The position numbers were made by a program, and so were the translations under genes. Positions 1 through 8,671 of a DNA stretch of 64,000 nucleotides are shown piece by piece. Under the pieces are notes generated by a model that saw only the letters and a list, made by a program, of their open reading frames with translations, was not told the origin of the DNA and did no database searches. This DNA comes from Deltaproteobacteria bacterium (GTDB taxonomy: Bacteria > Myxococcota_A > Polyangia > Polyangiales > Sandaracinaceae): NCBI GenBank assembly GCA_017303575.1, contig JAFLCL010000008.1, forward strand, positions 16,087 through 80,086, written 5' to 3'. Every line of letters starts with the position of its first letter. Position 1 is the stretch's first letter.

Positions 1-995
1 CGCCGCCCGGTGGCGCGCCTGGCATCCTGACGCTCGGCGGCATGGGCGCGTCGGTGAAGCTCTGGCGCCGCGGCCCGAGTGGATGGACGAGCGAGACGCT
101 GTGGACCGAGGAGTTCGGCGGTCGCTTCAACCGCATGCGCGACGCCGAGATCGCGAACCTCTTCGGCGACGGCGAGGCGATCGCGATCGCGACGCACGAT
201 CAGGGCGTGGTCGCCACGCTGCGCTGGGTGAACGGACAGCCGACCGCGACGCGCATCGACGCGCGGCCCAACACGTTCGTGCACGAGATCGAGATCGGTG
301 ATCTGAACGGCGATGGCCAGCGCGAGATCTACGCGACGCCGAGCGACCCGAACGACCTCGATGGCGGCGAGCAGCACGGCGAGGTCGTGCGGTACGTGCC
401 CAGCGCGAACGGTGAGGCGGTGCGCACCGTCGTCGCGGATCTCGGAAACCGTCACGCGAAGGAGATCTGGGTGGGCGACGTCGACGGCGACGGACGTGAC
501 GAGCTCTACGTGGCTGTCGAGGCGCTCACGCGCGGCAGCGAGGGCTCGGTCGAGATCGTCGAGCCGGTCGAGATCCGACGCTACGAAGCGGACACCGCGC
601 CGAACGCAGGCGTGGTGATCGCGACGATCCAAGATCGCCTCACGCGCTTCCTCACCGTGGGTGACGTCGACGGCGACGGTCACCGCGAGATGGTCGCGGC
701 CGCGTTCTCGAGCGGTCTCTGGATGCTGCGTCCCGGATCGAACCCGCGCAGCGAGTGGTCGAGCGAGAGCATCGATCGCGAGTCGAGCGGCTTCGAGCAC
801 ACCTCGAGCTTCGCGGACCTCGACGGCGACGGACGCGACGAGCTCTACGTGGCGGCCGACGATCAGGGCGAGATCCGCCGCTACGTGTGGGTGAATGGTC
901 GCGCGCGTCGCGAGGTGATCCACCGCCGTGAGGTGCCGCGCGCGGCGCTCACGTGGAACATCGTGCCGTTCGACGTGTCGTCGATCACGCCCTGA
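1..995 (+). CDS. FG-GAP/VCBS repeat protein, 5' end outside window
   Basis: The frame is open from the left edge, so the true start lies upstream; the first ATG inside the window is at 42. At least four calcium-binding-type FG-GAP/VCBS motifs are visible: DLNGDGQREIY, DVDGDGRDELYV, DVDGDGHREMV and DLDGDGRDELYV, spaced about 60 residues apart, which is the pattern of a beta-propeller. Such proteins in this lineage are usually exported or surface-bound. The signal sequence and lipobox, if any, would be outside the window. It converges on the kinase gene that ends 6 bp away. The family is sure, the substrate or partner is unknown. Confidence 0.85.
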   Translation, partial: PPGGAPGILTLGGMGASVKLWRRGPSGWTSETLWTEEFGGRFNRMRDAEIANLFGDGEAIAIATHDQGVVATLRWVNGQPTATRIDARPNTFVHEIEIGDLNGDGQREIYATPSDPNDLDGGEQHGEVVRYVPSANGEAVRTVVADLGNRHAKEIWVGDVDGDGRDELYVAVEALTRGSEGSVEIVEPVEIRRYEADTAPNAGVVIATIQDRLTRFLTVGDVDGDGHREMVAAAFSSGLWMLRPGSNPRSEWSSESIDRESSGFEHTSSFADLDGDGRDELYVAADDQGEIRRYVWVNGRARREVIHRREVPRAALTWNIVPFDVSSITP

Positions 996-1001
996 TCGAA
1001 G

Positions 1002-2471
1002 TCACCACGGCTCGAGCGCGAAGCCTCCGCGCGACGATGTCGTCGCCGGAGGCGTCGTCGTCTCTGGCGCGGTCTCGGTGGGCGCCTCGACCTCGTCGCT
1101 CGCGTGACGCAGCGCATGTCGCGCGGGCCTCGCTCGATCGGCGACGGCTCTCGCCGGAGGAGTGGTCTCGGGAACGAAGGTCTGGTCGCCGCTCGTGGGG
1201 TCGACGCGCGGCACGTCCTCGCCGCTGCCTTCGACGGCAGGCAGCTCGGTCGGCGGCAGGGGCTCGAGCGGCGTCCTCGCGGATGGCGTCGAGCGTGCTC
1301 CCGGGGCCACGACGTCGACCTCGGCGTCGGGCTCGCCGCTCCAGAGGCTGAGACCCAGCAGCACCAAGACGACGAGCCCAGCGACCATGAGCCAGACGTG
1401 TCGTGCCGTGTGCGGCCGCGGGATGCCGACGATGGAGTCGCGAGGCGCGGGATCGACGAGTGTCGCTGCGTGCGCGCGAGCCTCGGGCACGGTGTCTCCC
1501 TCGAGGACACGTCCCGGCTCGGGCGTGGGCGCCAGGGTCTCCACGTCGAGCGCACGCGCACCGTCGACGAGCGTGGCCGCAAAAGGCATGTCCACGCTCG
1601 CGCGCTCCTGACGAAGCAACGCGACCAGCGCGTCCATGCTCGGCACACGGGCCTCGGGATCCTTGGCGAGCGCGCGATCGACGATGTCGGAGAGCGAGCG
1701 CGAGACCGCGTCGTTCGAGAGCGCGAGCGGGCGTGGCGCGACCGAGAGGATCTGCAGCATCAGCGCGTTCGGATCGGGGTGTTGGTGCGGAGGTCGACCC
1801 GCGAGCATCTCGTAGAGGATCGCGCCGAGCGCGTAGACGTCGACGCGTGCATCGATCGTCGAGGCATCGCGCACCTGCTCGGGCGCCGCGTAGCGCGGCG
1901 TACCGATCGTCGCGCCACCCACGGTGAGCGCCTGCTCGTCGGCGGTGAGCTTGGAGATGCCGAAGTCGATGATCTTCACGCGCGCACGTCCCTCGTCGTC
2001 GGGGAGCACGAGGACGTTCGCTGGTTTGAGGTCGCGGTGGATCACGCCGCACGCGTGGGCTGCCGCCACTCCGCGCCCGATCTCGATCGCGAGCTCGATC
2101 GCGCGATCGATCGCGAGCGGTTCGTCGTGCGTCAGCAGCGTCGCGAGCGTGCCCCCCTCGACCCGCTCCATCACGAGGCACGGGCGGCCTTCGTGCTCGA
2201 CGACGTCGTAGACGTCGACGACGTTCGGGTGACGGATGCGACCGAGCGCACGGGCCTCTCGCGCGAAGCGCTCCATGCGCGATGCGGCGCCCGGATCACG
2301 AATCCACTTGAGCGCGACCTCCTTGCCGGTCTGCTCGTGGGTCGCCGAGACCACGTGACCCATGCCGCCGCGGCCGAGCGAGGCGCCGACGCGGTACTTG
2401 CCGGCCACGATCGTCCCGCGCGGCGGAGGCTCGTCGGCGGGGTCGGGGGCGCGCGTTGCCAGCACGCGCAC
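1002..2471 (-). CDS. Transmembrane Ser/Thr protein kinase (Pkn type)
   Basis: The N-terminal half is a Hanks-type kinase: glycine loop GRGGMG, catalytic lysine in VALKW, catalytic loop HRDLKPAN and DFGIS. A single membrane helix (HVWLMVAGLVVLVLLGLSLW) follows, then a Pro/Ser/Thr-rich tail, so the kinase faces the cytoplasm and the tail the periplasm. The frame is open further upstream, but that part would run into the divergent regulator gene, so I take the GTG at 2471 (or 2465) as start, giving 489 residues. The gene is divergent from an FHA-domain sigma-54 activator with about 40 bp between starts. FHA domains bind phosphothreonine, so the pair may form one signalling unit; this is inference from position. 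Confidence 0.9.
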   Translation of the reverse strand: MRVLATRAPDPADEPPPRGTIVAGKYRVGASLGRGGMGHVVSATHEQTGKEVALKWIRDPGAASRMERFAREARALGRIRHPNVVDVYDVVEHEGRPCLVMERVEGGTLATLLTHDEPLAIDRAIELAIEIGRGVAAAHACGVIHRDLKPANVLVLPDDEGRARVKIIDFGISKLTADEQALTVGGATIGTPRYAAPEQVRDASTIDARVDVYALGAILYEMLAGRPPHQHPDPNALMLQILSVAPRPLALSNDAVSRSLSDIVDRALAKDPEARVPSMDALVALLRQERASVDMPFAATLVDGARALDVETLAPTPEPGRVLEGDTVPEARAHAATLVDPAPRDSIVGIPRPHTARHVWLMVAGLVVLVLLGLSLWSGEPDAEVDVVAPGARSTPSARTPLEPLPPTELPAVEGSGEDVPRVDPTSGDQTFVPETTPPARAVADRARPARHALRHASDEVEAPTETAPETTTPPATTSSRGGFALEPW

Positions 2472-2511
2472 GAGGATAGCTCCGCAGGTGGTGCGTGGTA
2501 GCGTCGCCGCG

Positions 2512-3999
2512 ATGGCGCGGCCGCTGGATCCGCTGGATGCCGACACGCTGGACCCGCCTTCTCCCTCGGCGGTCGAGCTTCCGGCGCACGGTCTCGCGCT
2601 GACGGTGGCGCTCCACCCCGACCTCGCGCGCGTCGGCGAGCGCGCGACGCTGATCGAGGGCGCGTCGGTCTCTCGCGCCGACCCGGTCTTCGCCGATGCG
2701 GGTGGCCGCAGCACCGGCCCGTTGAGCGATCCTCACGTCAGCCGCGCGCCGCTCCGCATCACGCCGCGGGGTGACGACGTCGAGCTCGACGCCACGGCCA
2801 TCCGCGGAGGCGTGGACGTCGAGGGCACGAGCGTGACGGGCACACGCACGCTGCGTCACGACGAGCTCCAGCGTGGCGTCGTGATCGGCCTCGCGCAGAC
2901 CGTCCTGCTCGTCTTGCGACGCACGCGCACGATGCGCCTCGCCCGTCGCGATCACGGACTCGTCGGCGTGAGCGACGCTGTCGACACGATCCGCGCGGGC
3001 ATCGAGGCCGCTGCGCTGCACGGTGATCCCGTCCTCCTGCTGGGCTCCTCGGGCACGGGCAAGGAGCTCGTCGCCGCTGCCATCCACCGAGCCAGCGCGC
3101 GCAGTGGGCGAGCCTTCGTCGCGGTGAACATGGCGACGCTCCATCCGAGCACCGCCGCGTCGGAGCTGTTCGGGCACTCGCGCGGTGCGTTCACGGGCGC
3201 CGAAGGAACGCACTCGGGCGTCTTCGGACGTGCCGATGGCGGCACGCTGTTCCTCGACGAGGTGGGCGACACGGCGGCGGTCGTTCAGCCCATGCTCTTG
3301 CGGGCGCTGGACGGACACGAGATCGCGCCAGTCGGCGGCCGCAGCGCACACCGCGTCGACGTGCGCATCGTGGCCGCGACGGATCTCGACGTCACCGCCG
3401 CGGCCGACCGCGGCGACTTCCGCGTTCCGCTGTTCCATCGCCTCGCCGCGCACACGATCCGGCTCGCCCCTCTTCGTGATCGGCGCGAGGACGTGATGCC
3501 GCTCCTCCTGCGCTTCCTCGACGAACAGCACGCCCAGAGACAGCTCCCGCCCTACACGCTCGTCACCGAGCTCCTCCTGCGATCGTGGCCAGGCAACGTA
3601 CGCGAGCTGCGCAACGCAGCGCGCACGCTCCAGCGCGAGGGACCCGCCGCGGTCGCGCTCACCACCTCACACGCGTCGAATGCGAGCGAGAGGCCGTCCG
3701 CGTCCGCCGCGAGCAAGGGCGAGGGTGCGCCCTCGGACGAGGTGCTCGTCGCGACACTGCGCAAGAACGGCTTCCGCATCGCGGCGACGGCGCGCGATCT
3801 CGGGGTCGCCAAGAACACGCTCTATCGCTGGATGGAGCGCTGTCCGCTCCTGCGACGCGCCCGTGATCTCGACGCCGCCCAGATCCTCGCGGCATGGGGA
3901 GCCAGCGACGACCTCGAGGCCGTCGCCGAGAAGCTCGAGGTCTCGGCGCGCGCGCTCCAGCTCCGTCTGCGTGAGCTCGGCCTCGAGCGGGACGGCTGA
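2512..3999 (+). CDS. FHA-domain sigma-54-dependent activator with two C-terminal HTHs
   Basis: A sigma-54 enhancer-binding protein of 495 residues. Residues about 22-140 fit an FHA domain (DPHVSR). The AAA+ domain has Walker A GSSGTGKE (178-185), the sigma-54 contact loop GAFTGA (225-230) and Walker B TLFLDE (245-250). A Fis-type HTH follows (NGFRIAATARDLGVAKNTLY), and the last 35 residues look like a second similar helix pair (EAVAEKLEVSARALQLRL), which is unusual. The ATG at 2512 was chosen because the upstream extension is arginine/proline-rich and overlaps the divergent kinase gene. Just downstream are twin palindromes and a -24/-12 promoter, so the next lipoprotein gene is the likely target. 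Confidence 0.92.
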   Translation: MARPLDPLDADTLDPPSPSAVELPAHGLALTVALHPDLARVGERATLIEGASVSRADPVFADAGGRSTGPLSDPHVSRAPLRITPRGDDVELDATAIRGGVDVEGTSVTGTRTLRHDELQRGVVIGLAQTVLLVLRRTRTMRLARRDHGLVGVSDAVDTIRAGIEAAALHGDPVLLLGSSGTGKELVAAAIHRASARSGRAFVAVNMATLHPSTAASELFGHSRGAFTGAEGTHSGVFGRADGGTLFLDEVGDTAAVVQPMLLRALDGHEIAPVGGRSAHRVDVRIVAATDLDVTAAADRGDFRVPLFHRLAAHTIRLAPLRDRREDVMPLLLRFLDEQHAQRQLPPYTLVTELLLRSWPGNVRELRNAARTLQREGPAAVALTTSHASNASERPSASAASKGEGAPSDEVLVATLRKNGFRIAATARDLGVAKNTLYRWMERCPLLRRARDLDAAQILAAWGASDDLEAVAEKLEVSARALQLRLRELGLERDG

Positions 4000-4000
4000 T

Positions 4001-4041
4001 CGACGGAACGGTTCCACCGGCCCGACGGAACGGTTCCACCG
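4001..4041. promoter_or_regulatory. Twin palindromic operator, candidate enhancer site
   Basis: A 19-bp sequence occurs twice exactly, at 4001-4019 and 4023-4041. Each copy contains the perfect palindrome GGAAC-G-GTTCC, and the copies are 22 bp apart, about two helical turns, so both face the same side of the DNA. They sit immediately after the sigma-54 activator gene and about 45 bp before a -24/-12 element. This arrangement fits an upstream activating sequence bound by two dimers of the neighbouring activator. The sequence and spacing are seen; the binding protein is inferred. Confidence 0.65.
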
Positions 4042-4085
4042 CGTGCATTCCCTTCGAAACAAAGGGTTTTCGCGCGTGATCCCCA

Positions 4086-4101
4086 TGGCCCCGATCGTGC
4101 T
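4086..4101 (+). promoter_or_regulatory. Candidate sigma-54 promoter (-24/-12)
   Basis: TGGCCCCGATCGTGCT has the invariant GG (4087-4088) and GC (4099-4100) with exactly 10 bp between them, as in the TGGCAC-N5-TTGC consensus. A start would fall near 4112, 35 bp before the lipoprotein ATG at 4147, which has a GGGAGG ribosome site. Confidence 0.55.
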
Positions 4102-4146
4102 CGAGGGCCCCCGTGCGCTGCGCGATGCAGCGCGGGAGGCAGTGAG

Positions 4147-6228
4147 ATGAAACTTGGAGTGTGTTGGACCGCCGTGGGGCTCTCGGCGATCGCCGTGGGC
4201 TGTGGAGATCCGATGGTGTCCGAAGTGGACACGGGCCCGTCGAGCTCGCCCGACGCGGCGATGATGGTGGAGGAGTCGGACGCGTTCGTGCCGATCGGGA
4301 CGGATGCGTTCGTCGTGCCGGGCACCGACACGGGCCCCGTGGTGATGCCCGACGCAGCGATGATGATGGCGTCCGGTGTGTCGGTGACGGGCTTCGGGGC
4401 CGAGGAGATCGAGGCAGGGAGCACGTACGAGCAGATCAACCTCGATGGCATCCCGCCGTGGAGCGACGGCATCGCGGATCTCACGATCCACAACGACTCG
4501 GGCGCGGCGCTCGTCGTGCACTCGATCACGTTGAACCCGATCGCGCCGACCGAGTCGTACGAGTGGTTCCTCAACACGCCGGGCAGCACCGCGCTCGCGC
4601 CGATCACCGTGAGCGAGGAGTCGCTCGGCGTCGACGAGGCGTTCACGTTCGGCCTCTACTTCCGACCGGTCGTGTCGGGGCAGCGCGATCTCAGCGTCGA
4701 CATCAGCTACGGCGCCGATCAGCACTTCGTGTTCACGGTGGCGGGCCGCGGTCGCGACAACCACTCGTTCAGCCCGAACGTCACTGCCGCGCTCGAGCGT
4801 GTGTTCGGTCGTAGCAACGTCGCCGGCTCGAACAGCTTCGAGACGGGCGGCCTCGTCGCAGACGACACGGGCAACCTCTTCTTCGACGGCAACGTCCGCC
4901 AGTGGGACGATGGCTTCAACACGAACATCGCGATGGTGCGCGTGTCGGCGGATGGAACGCTCAGCTGGGTGCGCGAGCTCCAGGAGAGCTTCGCCCAGGA
5001 GTCGCGCGACATCGGCAACAACGCCGAGATCGGCGGCGGGCAGGACAGCCTCGACGTCGACGGGACGCAGGCCTACATCGCGGCCGAGCGCACGCTCAGC
5101 GCGACCGCCGCGTTCGGCTGCCTGGTGATGGCCGTGGACGCGACGAGCGGCGAGCTCGTGTGGGCACGCAACCTCAACAACAGCGCGACGAGCGAGACGA
5201 CGTCGACAGCCGCTCAGGTGCTCCGCTGTCAGACGGTCGACGCGACGTTGAGCGATCGCGTGATCGTCTCGGGCCAGGTCGCGGACTCGGCGGGAGGCTT
5301 CATCGCGGCGCTCAGCAAGACCGACGGCGCGCTGCTCTGGGCGCGTCACTTCGGTGCGGGCGCGACGCGGGTCGGCACGCTCGTCGTCGATGGGGCCACG
5401 AACCGCGCCTACGTGGGCGGCATCATGAGCGGCGGTCCGTTCGCGGCGCGCTTCGATGCGGTGGAGGGCTCGACGCCGACAGCCTCGTGGATCCGTCCGA
5501 TGGGTCCTGGCATGGCGAACATCCACGGCTTCGTGCTCGACACGGACGGCAGCGGTCTGCTCGCAGCGTTCGACATCCGCGGCGCCACGACGCTCTTCAC
5601 GGTCGCGCGCATCGCCACGAGCGACGGTGCGATCGTCTGGTCGCGCACGTGGGACGAGGACGGCAGTGCCCGCAATCGCTCGCTCAGCGTCACGCTGCAC
5701 GACGGCTCGGCCGTGTTCTCGGGTCGCATCGGCTTCGCGCCGTTCGACACGCTCGGCGACGGGTTCCTGCTCGCGCTCGATCCGAGCACCGGTGAGTACG
5801 ACTGGGGCGCGCTCTACTACGGCGGCAAGGGCGCCGAGGAGGTCGTGAACACGAGCTTCACGGGCGTCGTCTCGACCGGCGGCTCACTCTGGTCGCTCGG
5901 CTACCAGACGCCGGGCGGGCTCAACCCGCACCACTTCTGGGGCCGCTGGTACGTCGCGAACGACGGCGGCACGGCGAGCGAGCCGTTCCCCTTCCCCGAC
6001 GGCGACGGCGCGATGCGCCTCGCCGACGCGGGCATGACCTCCGGTGCCGCGGGCGCGACCGCGCTCACCACGCCGATGAACTTCCGCGCGCACATGGCCT
6101 CGATCATGGCCAGCGAGTGGGCGGACGTGACGAGCATGGAGACCTACGAGGATCCGCGCACCGCGGAGGACGCCGAGTTCCAGACCGGCACACACGCGAT
6201 GCTCTCGCGACTGACGATCACGCCCTGA
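4147..6228 (+). CDS. Large secreted lipoprotein with beta-propeller-like body
   Basis: A lipoprotein signal (hydrophobic stretch ending in AIAVGC) is followed by an Asp/Ala/Pro/Met-rich linker with repeated PDAAMM and GTDAFV elements (about residues 30-75). Next is an Ig-like segment that resembles choice-of-anchor/ASPM-like domains (about 80-205), then a long region with repeated patterns such as GALLWARHFG and GAIVWSRTWD typical of PQQ-like or SBBP propellers. 693 residues. The start has GGGAGG 7 bp upstream. It probably answers to the upstream FHA/sigma-54 regulator through the operators at 4001-4041. The function is not known. Confidence 0.85.
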   Translation: MKLGVCWTAVGLSAIAVGCGDPMVSEVDTGPSSSPDAAMMVEESDAFVPIGTDAFVVPGTDTGPVVMPDAAMMMASGVSVTGFGAEEIEAGSTYEQINLDGIPPWSDGIADLTIHNDSGAALVVHSITLNPIAPTESYEWFLNTPGSTALAPITVSEESLGVDEAFTFGLYFRPVVSGQRDLSVDISYGADQHFVFTVAGRGRDNHSFSPNVTAALERVFGRSNVAGSNSFETGGLVADDTGNLFFDGNVRQWDDGFNTNIAMVRVSADGTLSWVRELQESFAQESRDIGNNAEIGGGQDSLDVDGTQAYIAAERTLSATAAFGCLVMAVDATSGELVWARNLNNSATSETTSTAAQVLRCQTVDATLSDRVIVSGQVADSAGGFIAALSKTDGALLWARHFGAGATRVGTLVVDGATNRAYVGGIMSGGPFAARFDAVEGSTPTASWIRPMGPGMANIHGFVLDTDGSGLLAAFDIRGATTLFTVARIATSDGAIVWSRTWDEDGSARNRSLSVTLHDGSAVFSGRIGFAPFDTLGDGFLLALDPSTGEYDWGALYYGGKGAEEVVNTSFTGVVSTGGSLWSLGYQTPGGLNPHHFWGRWYVANDGGTASEPFPFPDGDGAMRLADAGMTSGAAGATALTTPMNFRAHMASIMASEWADVTSMETYEDPRTAEDAEFQTGTHAMLSRLTITP

Positions 6229-6241
6229 CTCCCGGGGTGTG

Positions 6242-6290
6242 AACGGCGGCGCGTCCCTCGGAGCGATCCGAGGGGCGCGCCGTTCTTCTT
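6242..6290 (+). terminator. Intrinsic terminator after lipoprotein gene
   Basis: A long GC-rich hairpin (AACGGC...CCCTCGGA, loop GCGA, TCCGAGGG...GCCGTT, with a small bulge) is followed by TTCTTCTT. It starts 13 bp after the stop codon at 6228. Confidence 0.75.
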
Positions 6291-6406
6291 CGTGCGGTGA
6301 GCGTTGCGAGGCCCGCGTGCGCGCACGCGTGCGTCGTCGGATCGACCACGAATTCATGAGGATCTCGCGTCCACGATCAGGGCACGTGGCTTGCGATGCG
6401 AGGCGT

Positions 6407-6979
6407 ATGACCCGAACGTCGATCCCCTCGCGTCGCCCCTTCGGTCCACTGCTCGGCGTCGTGGCGGCGCTGTCGCTCGTCGGCTGCGTCGAGTCGGAGG
6501 ACGCGGCGTGCCTGCCGGTGCCGGGTCTCACGACCTCCGAGCTCCGCGTGCGTGGCGGCGGCTGGGATCTGAACGGACGCGACGAGACCGAGGCGATCAC
6601 CAAGTGCCTCGACTGGGGCTACGCGCCCGAGCGTGTGGGCGACGCGACGTTCGAGGCGTGCACGCGCATGGTGCGCGCCGACTACTGCGGCGACGGCACG
6701 TCGTGGACGCTCGACGGCACGTTCATCGACATCGACGATCCGTCGGGGCTGCAGGTCGCGACCGATGTGCCCGAGATGCGCTTCGAGGCGGGCTGGGGAC
6801 CCGAGGGCGCCGTCTGCGTGAGCACGACCCGCTACGAGATCGTGGGCCACGACGACAGCACGATCGTCCCGCCGTGCTGGGCCACGCTCCCGCGCTGTGA
6901 GGATCGCGAGACTGCGTACGCCGGCGGCGCGCTGCTCACGACGGCCTCGCTACACGACGTCGTCGTAGCGTGTCGGTGA
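6407..6979 (+). CDS. ADYC domain-containing lipoprotein
   Basis: A short protein of 190 residues with a lipoprotein signal (VVAALSLVGC). The body carries the hallmark ADYCGDG followed by SWTLDGTFIDIDD, which is the ADYC-domain signature found mainly in Myxococcota exported proteins. Nine or more cysteines in the mature part suggest disulphides. The ATG at 6407 was chosen because it directly precedes the signal peptide; the frame is open upstream but without signal features. Function unknown. Confidence 0.8.
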   Translation: MTRTSIPSRRPFGPLLGVVAALSLVGCVESEDAACLPVPGLTTSELRVRGGGWDLNGRDETEAITKCLDWGYAPERVGDATFEACTRMVRADYCGDGTSWTLDGTFIDIDDPSGLQVATDVPEMRFEAGWGPEGAVCVSTTRYEIVGHDDSTIVPPCWATLPRCEDRETAYAGGALLTTASLHDVVVACR

Positions 6980-7025
6980 AAACGATCGCATCGGCCCCCG
7001 TGGAGGAACGTGTACCTTCGCGTGC

Positions 7026-8639
7026 ATGCGCACGATCGCTGTTCGCGTCGCGGGTGTGTTCGTCGTCACGGGGCTCGCGGCGGCGTGTGATCCATCCGGA
7101 GCGAGCGAGGACGCGGGGCGTGCCTCGGACATGGACGCGCCCGGCCTCGACGCGCCCGGTCTCGATGCACCGGGCCTCGATGCGCACGCGCCTGCACCGA
7201 TCGACGCCGATCGCGGCGACACGCAGGCTGACGCGTTGCTGCCGAGCTCGCTCGGGCCGTTCGCGTTTCGTCGCGGCGTGAACCCCGGCTACTACGGGCC
7301 GGGCATCGATCGACGCGAGTCGGCGCAGCTCTCCGTGGGCGCGGGCGCGAGCTCGATCCGCGGCACGCTGCCCGAGCGCTACCTCGCGCGCTGGGGCGAC
7401 GAGATCGAGGTCGGCGACTACGCGTACTACGCGGAGCAGGGGCTCGACGATCACGCTGTGTTCTTGATCGGCCCGAGCGCCGAGCACTCGAGCGCGCCCG
7501 CGGGGACCCCCGACTGGGAGCTCGATCACTACGCGCCGCGCAACCTCTACGAGCCGATCTTCCTCCCCGACGGACGCGTGAACCCGGAGAACCACTGGGC
7601 GTCCTACGTCGATCGCGTCGCGCGCACCTATGGCGATCACATCGCGATCTACGAGGTGTGGAACGAGCCCGATCAGGTGCTCGGCAACTGGATGGTCACC
7701 ACCGAGTGGGACACGCGCGCGCCGACGGCGAGCGAGCTCGTGTGGTGGAACGACACGATCTACGCGTACGTGCGCGCGCTGCGGATCACGCACGAGGTGG
7801 TGCACCGCGCCGATCCCGACGCGCAGGTCACGGTGGGTGGCGTCGGCTATCCGAACTTCTTGCGCGCGGTGCTCCGCTACACCGACGAGCCCACGAGCGG
7901 CGCCGTCGACGCGGATCACCCGTACACCGGAGGCCACTACCTCGATGTGCTCTCGTTCCACTACTACCCGGTGTTCGGCGGCGGCAGCTCCGATCGCGGC
8001 GTCGAGGGTCTGCTCGAGCAGCGCGACGCGATGCGCGAGACGCTCACCGAGGTGGGCCTCGGCGATCTCGGCTTCGTCGTCACCGAGACAGGCGCCCCGC
8101 GCGTCGCCGTGGGCACGACACCGGGCAGTCCGCTCTACGCCGCGAGCTACCTCGTGAAGGCGATGGTGCTCGGCCACCACGAAGGCTGGGTCGGCATCGA
8201 CTGGTTCGCGCAGGGCGAAGGGGACGCAGCCGCGCAAGCGACCGACAGCTTCCAGTCGATGGGCCTCTACGAGAGCTACGCGATGGCGATGAGCCCGAGC
8301 GAGGTGCGTCGCACCGCGCAGGGCGATGCCTACGCGTGGCTCGCGACGTGGATGAACGACACCGCCGCGGATCCCGCTCTCACCGCGGGCATGGAGCTGC
8401 CGACCGACGCTCGCGGCGTGGCGTTCCGTCGCAGCGACGGCTCGCGCGTCTACGTCGTGTGGGCGCACACGGGCGGCGACGAGAGCGCGACAGCGAGCTG
8501 GTCGATCGCGAGCGACGCCAGCGCGCTCGTGCGCACGTTCGCAGTCGGAGCGGGCCGTTCGGAGAGAGCGGTCGCGCCCGAGAGCGGACGGATCGCGATC
8601 ACGCTCGGCTCGATGCCGACGGTGATCGAGCTGCCCTGA
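7026..8639 (+). CDS. Clan GH-A-like glycoside hydrolase lipoprotein
   Basis: A 537-residue protein with a lipobox (TGLAAAC) and a linker holding a DAPGL unit repeated three times plus a variant (about residues 39-55). The body looks like a TIM-barrel glycosidase of clan GH-A, similar to GH39/GH5-type proteins. The putative acid/base Glu is in YEVWNEPD (about residue 214) and the nucleophile Glu in FVVTETGAP (about 353). Aromatic motifs such as SFHYYPVF and GIDWFAQGE are also typical of the barrel. A beta-sandwich C-terminus (VYVVWAHTGG) follows. The substrate cannot be read from the sequence. It would act at the cell surface or in the periplasm. Confidence 0.8.
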   Translation: MRTIAVRVAGVFVVTGLAAACDPSGASEDAGRASDMDAPGLDAPGLDAPGLDAHAPAPIDADRGDTQADALLPSSLGPFAFRRGVNPGYYGPGIDRRESAQLSVGAGASSIRGTLPERYLARWGDEIEVGDYAYYAEQGLDDHAVFLIGPSAEHSSAPAGTPDWELDHYAPRNLYEPIFLPDGRVNPENHWASYVDRVARTYGDHIAIYEVWNEPDQVLGNWMVTTEWDTRAPTASELVWWNDTIYAYVRALRITHEVVHRADPDAQVTVGGVGYPNFLRAVLRYTDEPTSGAVDADHPYTGGHYLDVLSFHYYPVFGGGSSDRGVEGLLEQRDAMRETLTEVGLGDLGFVVTETGAPRVAVGTTPGSPLYAASYLVKAMVLGHHEGWVGIDWFAQGEGDAAAQATDSFQSMGLYESYAMAMSPSEVRRTAQGDAYAWLATWMNDTAADPALTAGMELPTDARGVAFRRSDGSRVYVVWAHTGGDESATASWSIASDASALVRTFAVGAGRSERAVAPESGRIAITLGSMPTVIELP

Positions 8640-8671
8640 GACACCGCGAGACAGCAGACGAAGGAGCGAGG

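Noticed and set aside
2296..3531. Minus-strand frame over the sigma-54 activator
   Set aside because: Frame in opposite phase to a conserved gene; no motif.
6945..6975. Near-perfect palindrome CGCTAC...GTAGCG at the end of the ADYC gene
   Set aside because: Lies inside the coding region and lacks a T-run; not called as terminator.
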